From: UBA3910 sp002391465
GTDB taxonomy: Bacteria > Bacillota > Limnochordia > Darwinibacteriales > Darwinibacteriaceae
NCBI GenBank assembly: GCA_030054835.1
Contig: JASGVS010000027.1
Span: forward strand, 72,235 to 136,234
Reading direction: 5' to 3'
Length of the DNA stretch: 64,000 bases
The notes below the pieces were generated by a model. It searched no databases. It saw only the letters and a program-made list of their open reading frames with translations, and was not told where the DNA came from. Shown one piece after another: positions 42,408 through 50,413 of the stretch (position 1 is its first letter; every line of letters begins with the position of its first letter). A program made the translations under genes and the position numbers.

Positions 42408-43502
42408 ATGAAGGTAGTGTGGGTTGTCCGGCCGGCGGAGGGCGGACTTCTGCAGCATGTGCAGCAGTTGTCAGAGGGCATGTCTGAGTTTGAGATTGTT
42501 GTAGTTGCTCCCCCCGAGTTGGAGTGCTGGGGCGGTAAGCATCGGTTCATACCGCTCAAGATCGCCGATGGGCTGCGGCCCGGCGAAGATCTGAGTGCCG
42601 TCTTCCGTTTAAGGCGGATCCTCAGGACGGAAAAGGCCCCCATCATCCATGCCCACGGCCTAAAGGCAGCAATTCTCACTGCCCCCGCCCTGTCCCATTT
42701 AGGTCCACACCGCTTCATCTTTACTGCCCACAACAGCCTACCTGAGTTTCCCCATCGGCCGCAACGCTGGTGGGCCCGTAAGCTCCAACGGCGTCTGTTT
42801 CGCCGTATGGATATGATTATCAGTGTATCCAATGCGGTGCGTCAGCAGATCGTGAACCTGGCGCCTGAGGCACGGGTAATGACCATCCATAACGGCATTT
42901 CTGCCGCTGCCTACGGGCAAGTGAGCCCAGAGGATGCCCGCCGGGAAGCTGGGCTCTCGGCGGGGGATCGGGTGGTGGGTACAGTGGCCAGGTTGATTCC
43001 CAGCAAGGGAATTAAAACACTGCTTGAGGCAGTTTCCCTTGTGGCCAAAATCCTGCCCGATTTAAAGCTGGTTATAGTAGGTGATGGTCCGGAGCGGGAG
43101 AGGTTGGAGAGGTACGCCCAGGGTTTGGGCCTTAGGGAGCAGGTGAGGTTTTTGGGTCAGAGGGAAGACGTACCTAGTTTGATGGCGGGCTGGGACTGCT
43201 TTGCCCTACCCAGTCTGAGTGAGGGTTTTAACCTCAGTGTGCTGGAAGCTATGGCAAGCCGTTTACCCGTGGTCGTTTCGGATCTACCCGCCCTGCGGGA
43301 AGCGGTGGTAGCGGAGAAGGGGGGCTTTTTGGCCTCGCCTGGCAGTGCCCCCGATTTTGCTGCTGCTCTCCTCTACATTCTGAAAGCACCGGAAAAGGCC
43401 AAGGCCATGGGTGAGTTCAACCGGGAAAGGGTTAACGCCGTTTTTGATGTGAGTAAGATGATTCGCAGTGTCCATAGTCTGTACAAGGGGTATGGGGAGT
43501 GA
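42408..43502 (+). CDS. GT4-family glycosyltransferase
   Basis: A 364-residue GT-B enzyme that transfers a sugar from a nucleotide sugar. The N-terminal VRPAEGGLLQHVQQLSEG is the acceptor side, IIHAHGLKAA and NGISAAAYG lie mid-protein, LVIVGDGPERERLE near 222 and the donor motif SLSEGFNLSVLEAMASRLPVV near 266 give the EX7E glutamates. No membrane segment. The stop overlaps the start of the phosphatase-like membrane gene, implying one envelope glycan or lipid pathway. Donor and acceptor are unknown. Confidence 0.9.
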   Translation: MKVVWVVRPAEGGLLQHVQQLSEGMSEFEIVVVAPPELECWGGKHRFIPLKIADGLRPGEDLSAVFRLRRILRTEKAPIIHAHGLKAAILTAPALSHLGPHRFIFTAHNSLPEFPHRPQRWWARKLQRRLFRRMDMIISVSNAVRQQIVNLAPEARVMTIHNGISAAAYGQVSPEDARREAGLSAGDRVVGTVARLIPSKGIKTLLEAVSLVAKILPDLKLVIVGDGPERERLERYAQGLGLREQVRFLGQREDVPSLMAGWDCFALPSLSEGFNLSVLEAMASRLPVVVSDLPALREAVVAEKGGFLASPGSAPDFAAALLYILKAPEKAKAMGEFNRERVNAVFDVSKMIRSVHSLYKGYGE

Positions 43503-45607
43503 GGGTGCGGCTGCTGGTCACGACCATTGCCCTAATCCTTCTGCTCAGTGCACCCAAAGCAGGAACAGCCCAGGTTGACCAGATTATTCTCGTGCTCTGG
43601 CACGGCCTAGAGTGGGAGCAGATCAAAGACCTCTGCGATCTAGAGCCGCTGGCACTGGGGATAATGAACACACGCTCAGGCGGGGGAAGTGAACCTTCCG
43701 CCTCCTACTTAAGTATTGGGGCCGGGGCCAGGACGGTGGGATTTTCCGGGGCAGAAGCCTTTACTACGGTGGAGCGAGCCGGTGACATATTCTTGCTCCG
43801 TACCGGGAAAGAGCCCACGCCATTTATTCAACCGGAGATTAACCTGATCCAGGCGGCGCAGACTGTGAATTACACGATGAAACTGGGGGCGTTAGGCAGT
43901 GCCTTGGCCAACCGAGGGATGCCCGCTCGAGTCCTGGGCAGCAGTGACGCCGAAATGAAGGGCAGCTGGGCTGCCCTAGCTGCCATGGACGAATGGGGCA
44001 GGGTGTGGCTAGGCGAAATTGGCGATCACCTATTAACGGAAGATATTACGTATCCTTATGGCCTGAGGACCGATTACGCAAGACTCTCGGCAGAGGTTCT
44101 GCGGGCTGGAGAGAGGCTTGTGGTGGTGGACTTAGGTGATCCGTTCCGTTTTGACCAGTACCAGAAATTTTTAACGGCGGAGCAGAGGGAGAAACTGCAG
44201 GGCCGCATGGTGAGTGAAGCCAAAGCTTTTATACATGGGCTTTCCCAATCACGCCGGGACGGCACTGTCATTTTTGTGGTCAGTCCCCACCCCGGTAGGG
44301 AAAGGGCCGAACTTGGGCTATGGCTAACCCCCGTTTTGTGTATCGGTCTCGAGGGAGGCCTTCTCACTTCAGGCACAACCCATTGGCCGGGACTGATTGC
44401 TAATATAGATATAGCTCCCACTATTCTTGCCCTGTTAAATATTGATCACAGCGAACCCTTCCTAGGTCGGGAAGCGGTGATTACAGCCCATCCTGATCCC
44501 TTTTCCCATCTAGTGAAGACACAGGAGCGTCTAGAGCATGTCAATCAACAGAGGGGTCTTGTCCTACGGGGCGTGATCTCACTCCAGATCGCCCTACACG
44601 GTGCCTGTCTGATCGTTTTGATTATCAGCCGGCCGTCCTCCTCCATTATCAGCCTTTTCCAGCGTCTGCTCACAGGCTTTCTCGTCCTTCCCTTAGCCTT
44701 TGTGCTTCTGCCCGCTTCCTTCTGGCTGATCTTGGTTCTGGCTGCTGCCTTTCTGTTCTTGGAGTATGCCTGTAAGGATCTGCTGGTCAGGGTTGGTATT
44801 ATTGCAGGTGTTACAACTGTGGTGGTTGCCCTAGATGTACTTGGGGGCAGTTGGCTGTTGCGCTTTTCCTATTTAGGCTACGACGCCATTGCCGGTGCTC
44901 GGTTTTACGGGATCGGCAATGAGTTGATGGGCTTTTTGGTGGGGACAACCGTTCTCTGTCTATCAGTACTTTGGCAGAAGGGGACACACCCAGCCCATTT
45001 GAAATGGCTTTCGCCAATCCTGTTCCTTAGTGTGCTGGTCGTGATCGGTGCACCCAGCCTGGGCACAAATGTGGGTGGGGCCATTTCAGCTGTCTTCGCC
45101 TTTGGTTATACCTGGCTCGAACTACGGGGACAGAAAACACACCTGGGGCGTTTGTTAGCACTCTGTGCGGCAGTTGTAGCCGTGCTTGCCCTTTTGATGC
45201 TGGTGGATCAGGGTAACCCCGCGGGCGAGCAGTCCCACATCGGCCAGACGGTGGGATTAATCAAACGGGATGGAATTTTGGCTATCAGGCAGATTATCAC
45301 GCGTAAGCTGGCCATGAACCTCAGGCTGCTCCGCTACAGCGTTTGGAGCAGGGCTCTGGTTATGGCCATTGCTGCCATGGGAGCCAGCTTTATCTGGCCC
45401 TCAACCTTTATTGCCTGGCTAAAAAAAGACTATCCCTTCATTGCCATTGGCATGCGGGGGATAGCCATTGGTTCCCTTGCTGCGTTTATCTTCAATGATT
45501 CGGGCGTTGTGGCAGCAGCCACCTGCCTCTATTTCGCGTCCAGCACCCAACTGCTCCTTGCCCTGCGGCTAAAACATGATCTTAATGCGTCTGAGTCCCA
45601 CGTTTAA
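43499..45607 (+). CDS. Phosphatase-superfamily-like domain fused to multi-pass membrane domain
   Basis: A 702-residue protein. After a signal helix (about 5-22), residues 25-335 resemble an alkaline phosphatase/sulfatase fold facing outward: QIILVLWHGLEWEQI at the start, FVVSPHPGRERAELG and the classic late motif ANIDIAPTILALLNI. The usual metal aspartate of the first strand is a His here, so it may be degenerate. Residues 355-690 form about eight to ten helices with RFYGIGNELMGFLVG and SLGTNVGGAISAVFAFG. GTG start overlaps the glycosyltransferase stop. The 3' end overlaps the rodA end by 39 bases. Confidence 0.65.
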   Translation: MRVRLLVTTIALILLLSAPKAGTAQVDQIILVLWHGLEWEQIKDLCDLEPLALGIMNTRSGGGSEPSASYLSIGAGARTVGFSGAEAFTTVERAGDIFLLRTGKEPTPFIQPEINLIQAAQTVNYTMKLGALGSALANRGMPARVLGSSDAEMKGSWAALAAMDEWGRVWLGEIGDHLLTEDITYPYGLRTDYARLSAEVLRAGERLVVVDLGDPFRFDQYQKFLTAEQREKLQGRMVSEAKAFIHGLSQSRRDGTVIFVVSPHPGRERAELGLWLTPVLCIGLEGGLLTSGTTHWPGLIANIDIAPTILALLNIDHSEPFLGREAVITAHPDPFSHLVKTQERLEHVNQQRGLVLRGVISLQIALHGACLIVLIISRPSSSIISLFQRLLTGFLVLPLAFVLLPASFWLILVLAAAFLFLEYACKDLLVRVGIIAGVTTVVVALDVLGGSWLLRFSYLGYDAIAGARFYGIGNELMGFLVGTTVLCLSVLWQKGTHPAHLKWLSPILFLSVLVVIGAPSLGTNVGGAISAVFAFGYTWLELRGQKTHLGRLLALCAAVVAVLALLMLVDQGNPAGEQSHIGQTVGLIKRDGILAIRQIITRKLAMNLRLLRYSVWSRALVMAIAAMGASFIWPSTFIAWLKKDYPFIAIGMRGIAIGSLAAFIFNDSGVVAAATCLYFASSTQLLLALRLKHDLNASESHV

Positions 45608-46705
45608 AATGATGCCAATGGCCAGCAGACTGGTGAGCATGGTACTGCCCCCAGCGGTGATGAAGGGGAGGGGGAGGCCGGTTACAGGCATAATCCCCAA
45701 CGTCATACCGACGTTGATCACTAAGTGGAAAAAGAAGATACTCGTGGCACCGGTAGCCAGGAGCGTGCCATAGGTATCCTTGGCTTTGGCTGCTATGCGA
45801 AGACCACGCCAAATTAAAAAGACGTACAGGCTCAAGACCACCATTGCCCCCACAAAACCCAGCTCTTCCGCCACAACCGAAAAGACAAAGTCAGTGTGAT
45901 TGGCCGGTAGAAAGCGCAGTGAACTTTGGGTTCCATTCAGGAGCCCCTTGCCCAAAAAGCCGCCTGAGCCAATAGCTATCATGGATTGGATAATATTCCA
46001 GCCAGCTCCGGTGGGGTCCGCATAGGGATCGAGGAAAACGAGCAGCCGTTTCAGCTGATAGGGCTTAATAATGTTTACCCAGCCCATGAAAGAAACTACA
46101 ATAGCCACTACGGCTAGGAAGACCAGACTGGAGCCTGCCACCAAGATGTGTTTGGGCTTAGCATCACTGACAAACCACAGTGTGAACAAAAGACAGATGA
46201 AAATGGCTGCCGTACCCAGGTCGGGCTGGCGTAGAATGAGGCCAGCCAGGATAAAGGTCATGAGGAAAGCGCGGGCCACCTGCCTGAGATCCCGGGCGTT
46301 CTCGTGTTCAGAGAAAAGCTTGGCTAAGGCTAGGACCAGGGCTAGTTTCGCGAGCTCGGAGGGTTGAATAGTCAAGGGACCGATTCTCACCCAGCGTTGG
46401 GAGCCAAAGACTGTTGTTCCCAGCACCAAAACGACCATCAAAAGGGCAGCATTGCCGAAATAGATGAGGCGGGTCCAGGGCAGCCAGGAGCGGTAATCCA
46501 TGGAAAGGATGATTACTGCGAGGACACTTCCCAGGCCAAAGGCTAACAGCTGGCGTTTAACATAGTAAAAGGGGCTGGCGCCTAAAGCTTCCAGCTGGGA
46601 ATGGGAAGCTGAATAGATCACAACTAGGCCGATGCCGACTAGTGCCAGCACAGCTAAGATCAGGGGCCAGTCCAAATTGCGCCAATAACGTCGGGGAATT
46701 CTCAT
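45569..46705 (-). CDS. rodA: Rod shape-determining protein RodA (SEDS glycosyltransferase)
   Basis: A SEDS-family peptidoglycan polymerase with about ten membrane helices, 378 residues. GLVVIYSASHS near residue 24, the extracellular loop with QPDLGTAAIF near 158, the region with RLLVFLDPYADPTGAGWNIIQSMIAIGSGGFLGKGLLNG (split; key W and GGG) and TGLPLPFITAGGSTM near 340 are characteristic. RodA is favoured over FtsW or SpoVE by the DPYADPTG-GKG-FLPANHTDFVF pattern. No mreBCD or class B PBP is adjacent. Confidence 0.9.
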   Translation of the reverse strand: MRIPRRYWRNLDWPLILAVLALVGIGLVVIYSASHSQLEALGASPFYYVKRQLLAFGLGSVLAVIILSMDYRSWLPWTRLIYFGNAALLMVVLVLGTTVFGSQRWVRIGPLTIQPSELAKLALVLALAKLFSEHENARDLRQVARAFLMTFILAGLILRQPDLGTAAIFICLLFTLWFVSDAKPKHILVAGSSLVFLAVVAIVVSFMGWVNIIKPYQLKRLLVFLDPYADPTGAGWNIIQSMIAIGSGGFLGKGLLNGTQSSLRFLPANHTDFVFSVVAEELGFVGAMVVLSLYVFLIWRGLRIAAKAKDTYGTLLATGATSIFFFHLVINVGMTLGIMPVTGLPLPFITAGGSTMLTSLLAIGIILNVGLRRIKIMF

Positions 46706-46737
46706 GTTGCAGCCAGTACCTCCCTCTACTTGCTTCT

Positions 46738-46743
46738 ATTATA
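46738..46743 (-). promoter_or_regulatory. Possible -10 element of rodA
   Basis: On the reverse strand a TATAAT stands about 33 bases before the start; the -35 (near GGTTTA, 16 bases upstream) is weak. It is divergent from the tRNA-Lys promoter. Confidence 0.4.
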
Positions 46744-46785
46744 ACTGCTTTGTCCGGCATAAACCACCCTTTGGGACAAAAGGTG

Positions 46786-46814
46786 TTGACCCGTTTTTGA
46801 CCCTCTGTTATAAT
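46786..46814 (+). promoter_or_regulatory. Sigma-A promoter of the tRNA-Lys/tRNA-Leu unit
   Basis: TTGACC (46786-46791) and a perfect TATAAT (46809-46814) are 17 bases apart, 15 bases before tRNA-Lys. Confidence 0.85.
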
Positions 46815-46828
46815 AAACGTTGCATGAT

Positions 46829-46904
46829 GAGCCATTAGCTCAGTCGGTAGAGCACCGGACTTTTAATCCGGGTGTCCCGCGTTCGAGTCGCGGATGGCTC
46901 ACCA
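46829..46904 (+). tRNA. tRNA-Lys (TTT)
   Basis: Acceptor GAGCCAT pairs with ATGGCTC; loop CTTTTAA between CCGGA and TCCGG gives anticodon TTT; encoded CCA. Confidence 0.95.
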
Positions 46905-46919
46905 TTTAAATATAGACGG

Positions 46920-47005
46920 GCAGGCGTGGCGGAATTGGCAGACGCGCTAGACTTAGGATCTAGTGGGTGTTCCCCGTGAGAGTTCGACTCTCTCCGCCTG
47001 CACCA
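46920..47005 (+). tRNA. tRNA-Leu (TAG)
   Basis: Acceptor GCAGGCG pairs with CGCCTGC; loop CTTAGGA gives anticodon TAG; a long variable arm (TGGGTGTTCCCCGTG region) fits class II tRNA; encoded CCA. Confidence 0.95.
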
Positions 47006-47019
47006 TTTTTTTCTGCGGA

Positions 47020-47043
47020 TACACTGCAAAGTGTACTTTTTTT
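47020..47043 (+). terminator. Weak terminator after tRNA-Leu
   Basis: TACACT pairs with AGTGTA around a GCAA tetraloop, followed by C and seven T residues. With a 6-bp stem some readthrough into tig is expected; no separate tig promoter was found. Confidence 0.55.
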
Positions 47044-47080
47044 GCTTTGTTTTGGTTTACAAAAAAAGGGGGAAACACCA

Positions 47081-48409
47081 ATGACCACTAGTTTGGAGAA
47101 ATTGGGCAACAGCCGGGTTAAACTGACTGTTACCATTGATGCTGATGAATTAGAGAAGACTATAGATGAAGCCTACCGGCGTACTTCCAAGAGAATTACT
47201 CTGCCTGGTTTCCGTAAGGGTAGGGCACCTCGCCAGCTTATTGAGTTGAATTACGGACCTAACGTGTTTCTAGAGGACGCCCTTGATATCCTGCTCCCCA
47301 GGGCTTACGATCGGGCTCTGCAGGAAACGGAGATCCAGCCTGTGGATCAGCCTGTTGCCGACGTGGAACAGCTGGAAAGGGGCGTAGGCGCAACTCTTAC
47401 TTATGAAGTAGATGTATACCCCGAACTGGAGTTGGGAGAATACAAAGGCTTGAAAGCTGAACGTACCGTAGTTGAGGTTACGGATGAAGACGTACAGCAG
47501 GTTCTAGAACAGCAGCAGGAGCGGGCGGCCCAGCTAGTGGGTACAGACCGCACCACTGTTCAGGAAGGGGACTTTGTCCTCATTGACTTCCTCGGCAAAG
47601 TTGACGGCCAACCCTTCAGCGGCGGAGCAGCAGAGGATCACAGACTCTTGATCGGCTCCCAGACATTCATTCCCGGTTTCGAGGAAGCCTTGGTTGGTTT
47701 TGAAGTGGGACAGACGGACGACATTACCGTCACTTTCCCCGAAGATTATCATGCGGAACACCTAGCGGGCAAGGAAGCCGTTTTCACCGTTACCGTTAAG
47801 GAGTTGAAGGTCAAACAGGTACCTGCCCTTGATGATGAATTTGCCAAAGATATCAGTCAATTTGAGACCCTGGATGAATTAAAAGCGGAGATTCGGAAAA
47901 ACTTAGAGGACGAAGCTACCCGCAGAACAACTGTTGAGGTTGAGAATAAACTATTAGAACAAATTGCCGACAATAGTAAGGTAGAACTGCCCAAATCCAT
48001 GATCGTCCATCAGGCGGAGCATCTCGTGGAGGATTTCCTCCAGAACATCCAGCGTCAGGGCCTCACTGAAGAGAGGTACCTGGAGATCACAGGGCAGACC
48101 CGGGAAGGACTGCGGGAACAGTTCGAACCCCAAGCTGAAAAGCAAATTGTGTTTGATTTGATAATAGGTAGCATCATCGAAAAAGAAGGTATCACAGTCA
48201 GCGAAGAAGAAGTAGATAGTCAGATTGACGAGTATCTGGGTTCCACTTCCGACATGGAAGAGGAGATGGTAGCACGTTTGCGTGAGTACTGGAACGCCCA
48301 GAGGAGAAACATTGAAATATCGCTGCAGAGGGAAAAAGCTCTCAAATTCCTAGTAGACAACGCCGAAATCACCGAAGTTACCCAGAAAGAGGCAGCGGAG
48401 GAAGAGTAG
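47081..48409 (+). CDS. tig: Trigger factor
   Basis: Ribosome-bound chaperone and peptidyl-prolyl isomerase. The 442-residue protein has the ribosome-docking segment LPGFRKGRAPRQLIE near residue 42, an FKBP-like domain (about 150-240, with GDFVLIDFLGKVDG and FIPGFEEALVGFEVGQT), and a long helical chaperone arm. ATG 47081 is used; the upstream open frame runs through tRNA-Leu and is not coding. Leads the proteostasis cluster with clpP and clpX. Confidence 0.96.
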   Translation: MTTSLEKLGNSRVKLTVTIDADELEKTIDEAYRRTSKRITLPGFRKGRAPRQLIELNYGPNVFLEDALDILLPRAYDRALQETEIQPVDQPVADVEQLERGVGATLTYEVDVYPELELGEYKGLKAERTVVEVTDEDVQQVLEQQQERAAQLVGTDRTTVQEGDFVLIDFLGKVDGQPFSGGAAEDHRLLIGSQTFIPGFEEALVGFEVGQTDDITVTFPEDYHAEHLAGKEAVFTVTVKELKVKQVPALDDEFAKDISQFETLDELKAEIRKNLEDEATRRTTVEVENKLLEQIADNSKVELPKSMIVHQAEHLVEDFLQNIQRQGLTEERYLEITGQTREGLREQFEPQAEKQIVFDLIIGSIIEKEGITVSEEEVDSQIDEYLGSTSDMEEEMVARLREYWNAQRRNIEISLQREKALKFLVDNAEITEVTQKEAAEEE

Positions 48410-48423
48410 AAAGGCGGGAGATT

Positions 48424-49011
48424 ATGAGTGTATTAATCCCTATGGTTGTGGAGCAGACTAACCGCGGCGAGAGAGCGTTTGATATCTATTCGCGTCTGCT
48501 CAAGGATAGAATCATCTTCATCGGTGGACCTATCGATGATCATGTGGCCAATTTGGTCATTGCACAGCTTCTGTTTTTAGAGTCGGAGGATCCCGACAAG
48601 GACATTAACCTGTATATCAACAGCCCAGGCGGAGTTGTCTCGTCTGGACTGGCAATCTACGATACCATCCAGTACATCAAAGCTGATGTTTCCACAATCT
48701 GTGTGGGGATGGCTGCGAGCATGGGTGCGCTGTTGCTCAGCGCCGGAACAAAGGGCAAGAGATTTGCCCTGCCCAACTCCCGGATTATGATCCACCAGCC
48801 CTTGGGCGGTGCCCAGGGTCAGGCCAGTCAGATTGAGATCCAGGCCAAGGAGATTCTCTATCTCCGTGCCAGGATCAATCAGATTCTCCACGAGCACACT
48901 GGCCAGCCGCTGGATAAGATCGAACGGGATACCGATCGGGACTATTACATGTCTGCAGATGAGGCAGCTGAATACGGTTTGATCGACGGCGTTCTGAACA
49001 AACGCCAGTGA
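48424..49011 (+). CDS. clpP: ATP-dependent Clp protease proteolytic subunit
   Basis: Serine protease barrel of ClpXP/ClpCP. The 195-residue protein has IPMVVEQTNRGERAFDIYSRLL, catalytic Ser in VGMAASMGALLLSAG near 98, His in IMIHQPLGGAQGQASQ near 123 and the Asp/Asn region IERDTDRDYYMSADEAAEYG near 172. The short N-terminus needs little processing. It sits between tig and clpX. Confidence 0.97.
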   Translation: MSVLIPMVVEQTNRGERAFDIYSRLLKDRIIFIGGPIDDHVANLVIAQLLFLESEDPDKDINLYINSPGGVVSSGLAIYDTIQYIKADVSTICVGMAASMGALLLSAGTKGKRFALPNSRIMIHQPLGGAQGQASQIEIQAKEILYLRARINQILHEHTGQPLDKIERDTDRDYYMSADEAAEYGLIDGVLNKRQ

Positions 49012-49051
49012 AAGCAGGAGGAACAGCAGTAAGAGTAAGCGAGGTGATATG

Positions 49052-50308
49052 ATGTTCAAATTTGGCGATGATAGAGGACAATTGAAATGTTCCTTTTGCG
49101 GTAAAGCGCAGGAACAGGTAAAGAAACTCATCGCCGGGCCGGGGGTCTACATTTGTGACGAATGTATAGAGCTCTGTAACGAAATCATTGAGGAAGAGTT
49201 CACCAGAGACCACGAGATTGAACTGGACAGCATTCCTAAGCCCAAGGAAATCAGAGAGGCTTTGGATGAATATGTGATTGGGCAGGAAGAGGCGAAAAAG
49301 GCCCTGTCCGTTGCCGTGTACAACCACTACAAACGGATCAACAGCAATGTGTTCACCGAGGATGTGGAACTGCAGAAAAGCAACATTTTGATGCTGGGTC
49401 CGACAGGCAGCGGAAAAACATTTCTGGCCCAAACTCTCGCTCGCATTCTCAATGTTCCTTTTGCCATTGCCGATGCCACCAGTCTGACTGAAGCGGGTTA
49501 CGTGGGAGAAGACGTGGAAAACATCCTGCTGAAGTTGATTCAGGCTGCTGACTACGACGTGGAAAGGGCCGAGCGGGGTATTATCTACATCGATGAGATC
49601 GACAAGATTGCCCGCAAGTCCGAAAATCCCTCCATAACCAGGGATGTCTCGGGCGAAGGCGTGCAGCAGGCCCTTTTGAAGATATTAGAGGGAACCACCG
49701 CCAGTGTACCTCCCCAGGGTGGGCGGAAGCATCCCCACCAGGAGTTCATTCAGATCGACACCACGAACATCCTCTTTATCTGCGGCGGTGCTTTCGATGG
49801 GCTTGATAAGATCATCGAACGCCGTATTGGGCAGAAAAACATAGGTTTTGGCGCAGAGATCATGTCGCAGGAGGAGAAAAAGATCGGCGACCTTCTCAGG
49901 CAGATTATGCCGGAGGATCTCCTCCGCTACGGGTTGATTCCCGAGTTTATCGGCCGTGTGCCGGTGGTGTGTGCCCTTGATGCCCTCGATTTGGATGCCC
50001 TGATTCAAATCCTGACCGAACCGAAGAACGCATTGGTCAAGCAGTTCCAGAAACTGCTGGAGATGGATGGGGTGGCCCTCGAGTTTGAGGAAGAAGCGCT
50101 GCGGTTGATTGCGGCCAAAGCTATGGAACAGAAGACCGGGGCCAGGGGCCTGCGCACAGTGCTGGAGGAGATTATGCTCGATGTGATGTACAACATCCCA
50201 TCTGAGAGTGATGTTTCCAAGTGCGTGATAACGGCAGCGGCTATTGAGAAAAAAGAAGGACCTCTGCTGGTACGCAGCAAGTCCAAGGATAAAGAAGAAA
50301 TAGCATAG
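49052..50308 (+). CDS. clpX: ATP-dependent Clp protease ATP-binding subunit ClpX
   Basis: Unfoldase that delivers SsrA-tagged and other proteins to ClpP. The 418-residue protein starts MFKFGDD, has the C4 zinc finger (CSFCGKAQ and CDECIELC, residues about 14-40), Walker A GPTGSGKTFLAQ near 114, Walker B IIYIDEIDKIA near 180, pore GYVGED and sensor regions EFIGRVPV. Two ATGs at 49049 and 49052 are possible; the second is better spaced from GAGGTG. The clpX and ssrA genes share a functional link in this window. Confidence 0.97.
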   Translation: MFKFGDDRGQLKCSFCGKAQEQVKKLIAGPGVYICDECIELCNEIIEEEFTRDHEIELDSIPKPKEIREALDEYVIGQEEAKKALSVAVYNHYKRINSNVFTEDVELQKSNILMLGPTGSGKTFLAQTLARILNVPFAIADATSLTEAGYVGEDVENILLKLIQAADYDVERAERGIIYIDEIDKIARKSENPSITRDVSGEGVQQALLKILEGTTASVPPQGGRKHPHQEFIQIDTTNILFICGGAFDGLDKIIERRIGQKNIGFGAEIMSQEEKKIGDLLRQIMPEDLLRYGLIPEFIGRVPVVCALDALDLDALIQILTEPKNALVKQFQKLLEMDGVALEFEEEALRLIAAKAMEQKTGARGLRTVLEEIMLDVMYNIPSESDVSKCVITAAAIEKKEGPLLVRSKSKDKEEIA

Positions 50309-50326
50309 GCTGACTAGTCTGTTTGG

Positions 50327-50365
50327 AAAAGATGAGCCGGGTGACCCCCGTCTCATCTTTTTGCT
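50327..50365 (+). terminator. Intrinsic terminator after clpX
   Basis: AAAAGATGAG pairs with CTCATCTTTT, extended by CGGG/CCCG, loop TGACC; ends in T run before lonB. Confidence 0.8.
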
Positions 50366-50413
50366 TTCCCGGGACATAATAAACGGTGTCACCTCGGGAA
50401 AGGAGAGTGTGCC

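Noticed and set aside
46967..47080. N-terminal extension of the trigger factor frame
   Set aside because: The extension starts inside tRNA-Leu and contains its terminator; ATG 47081 with a purine-rich site is the real start.
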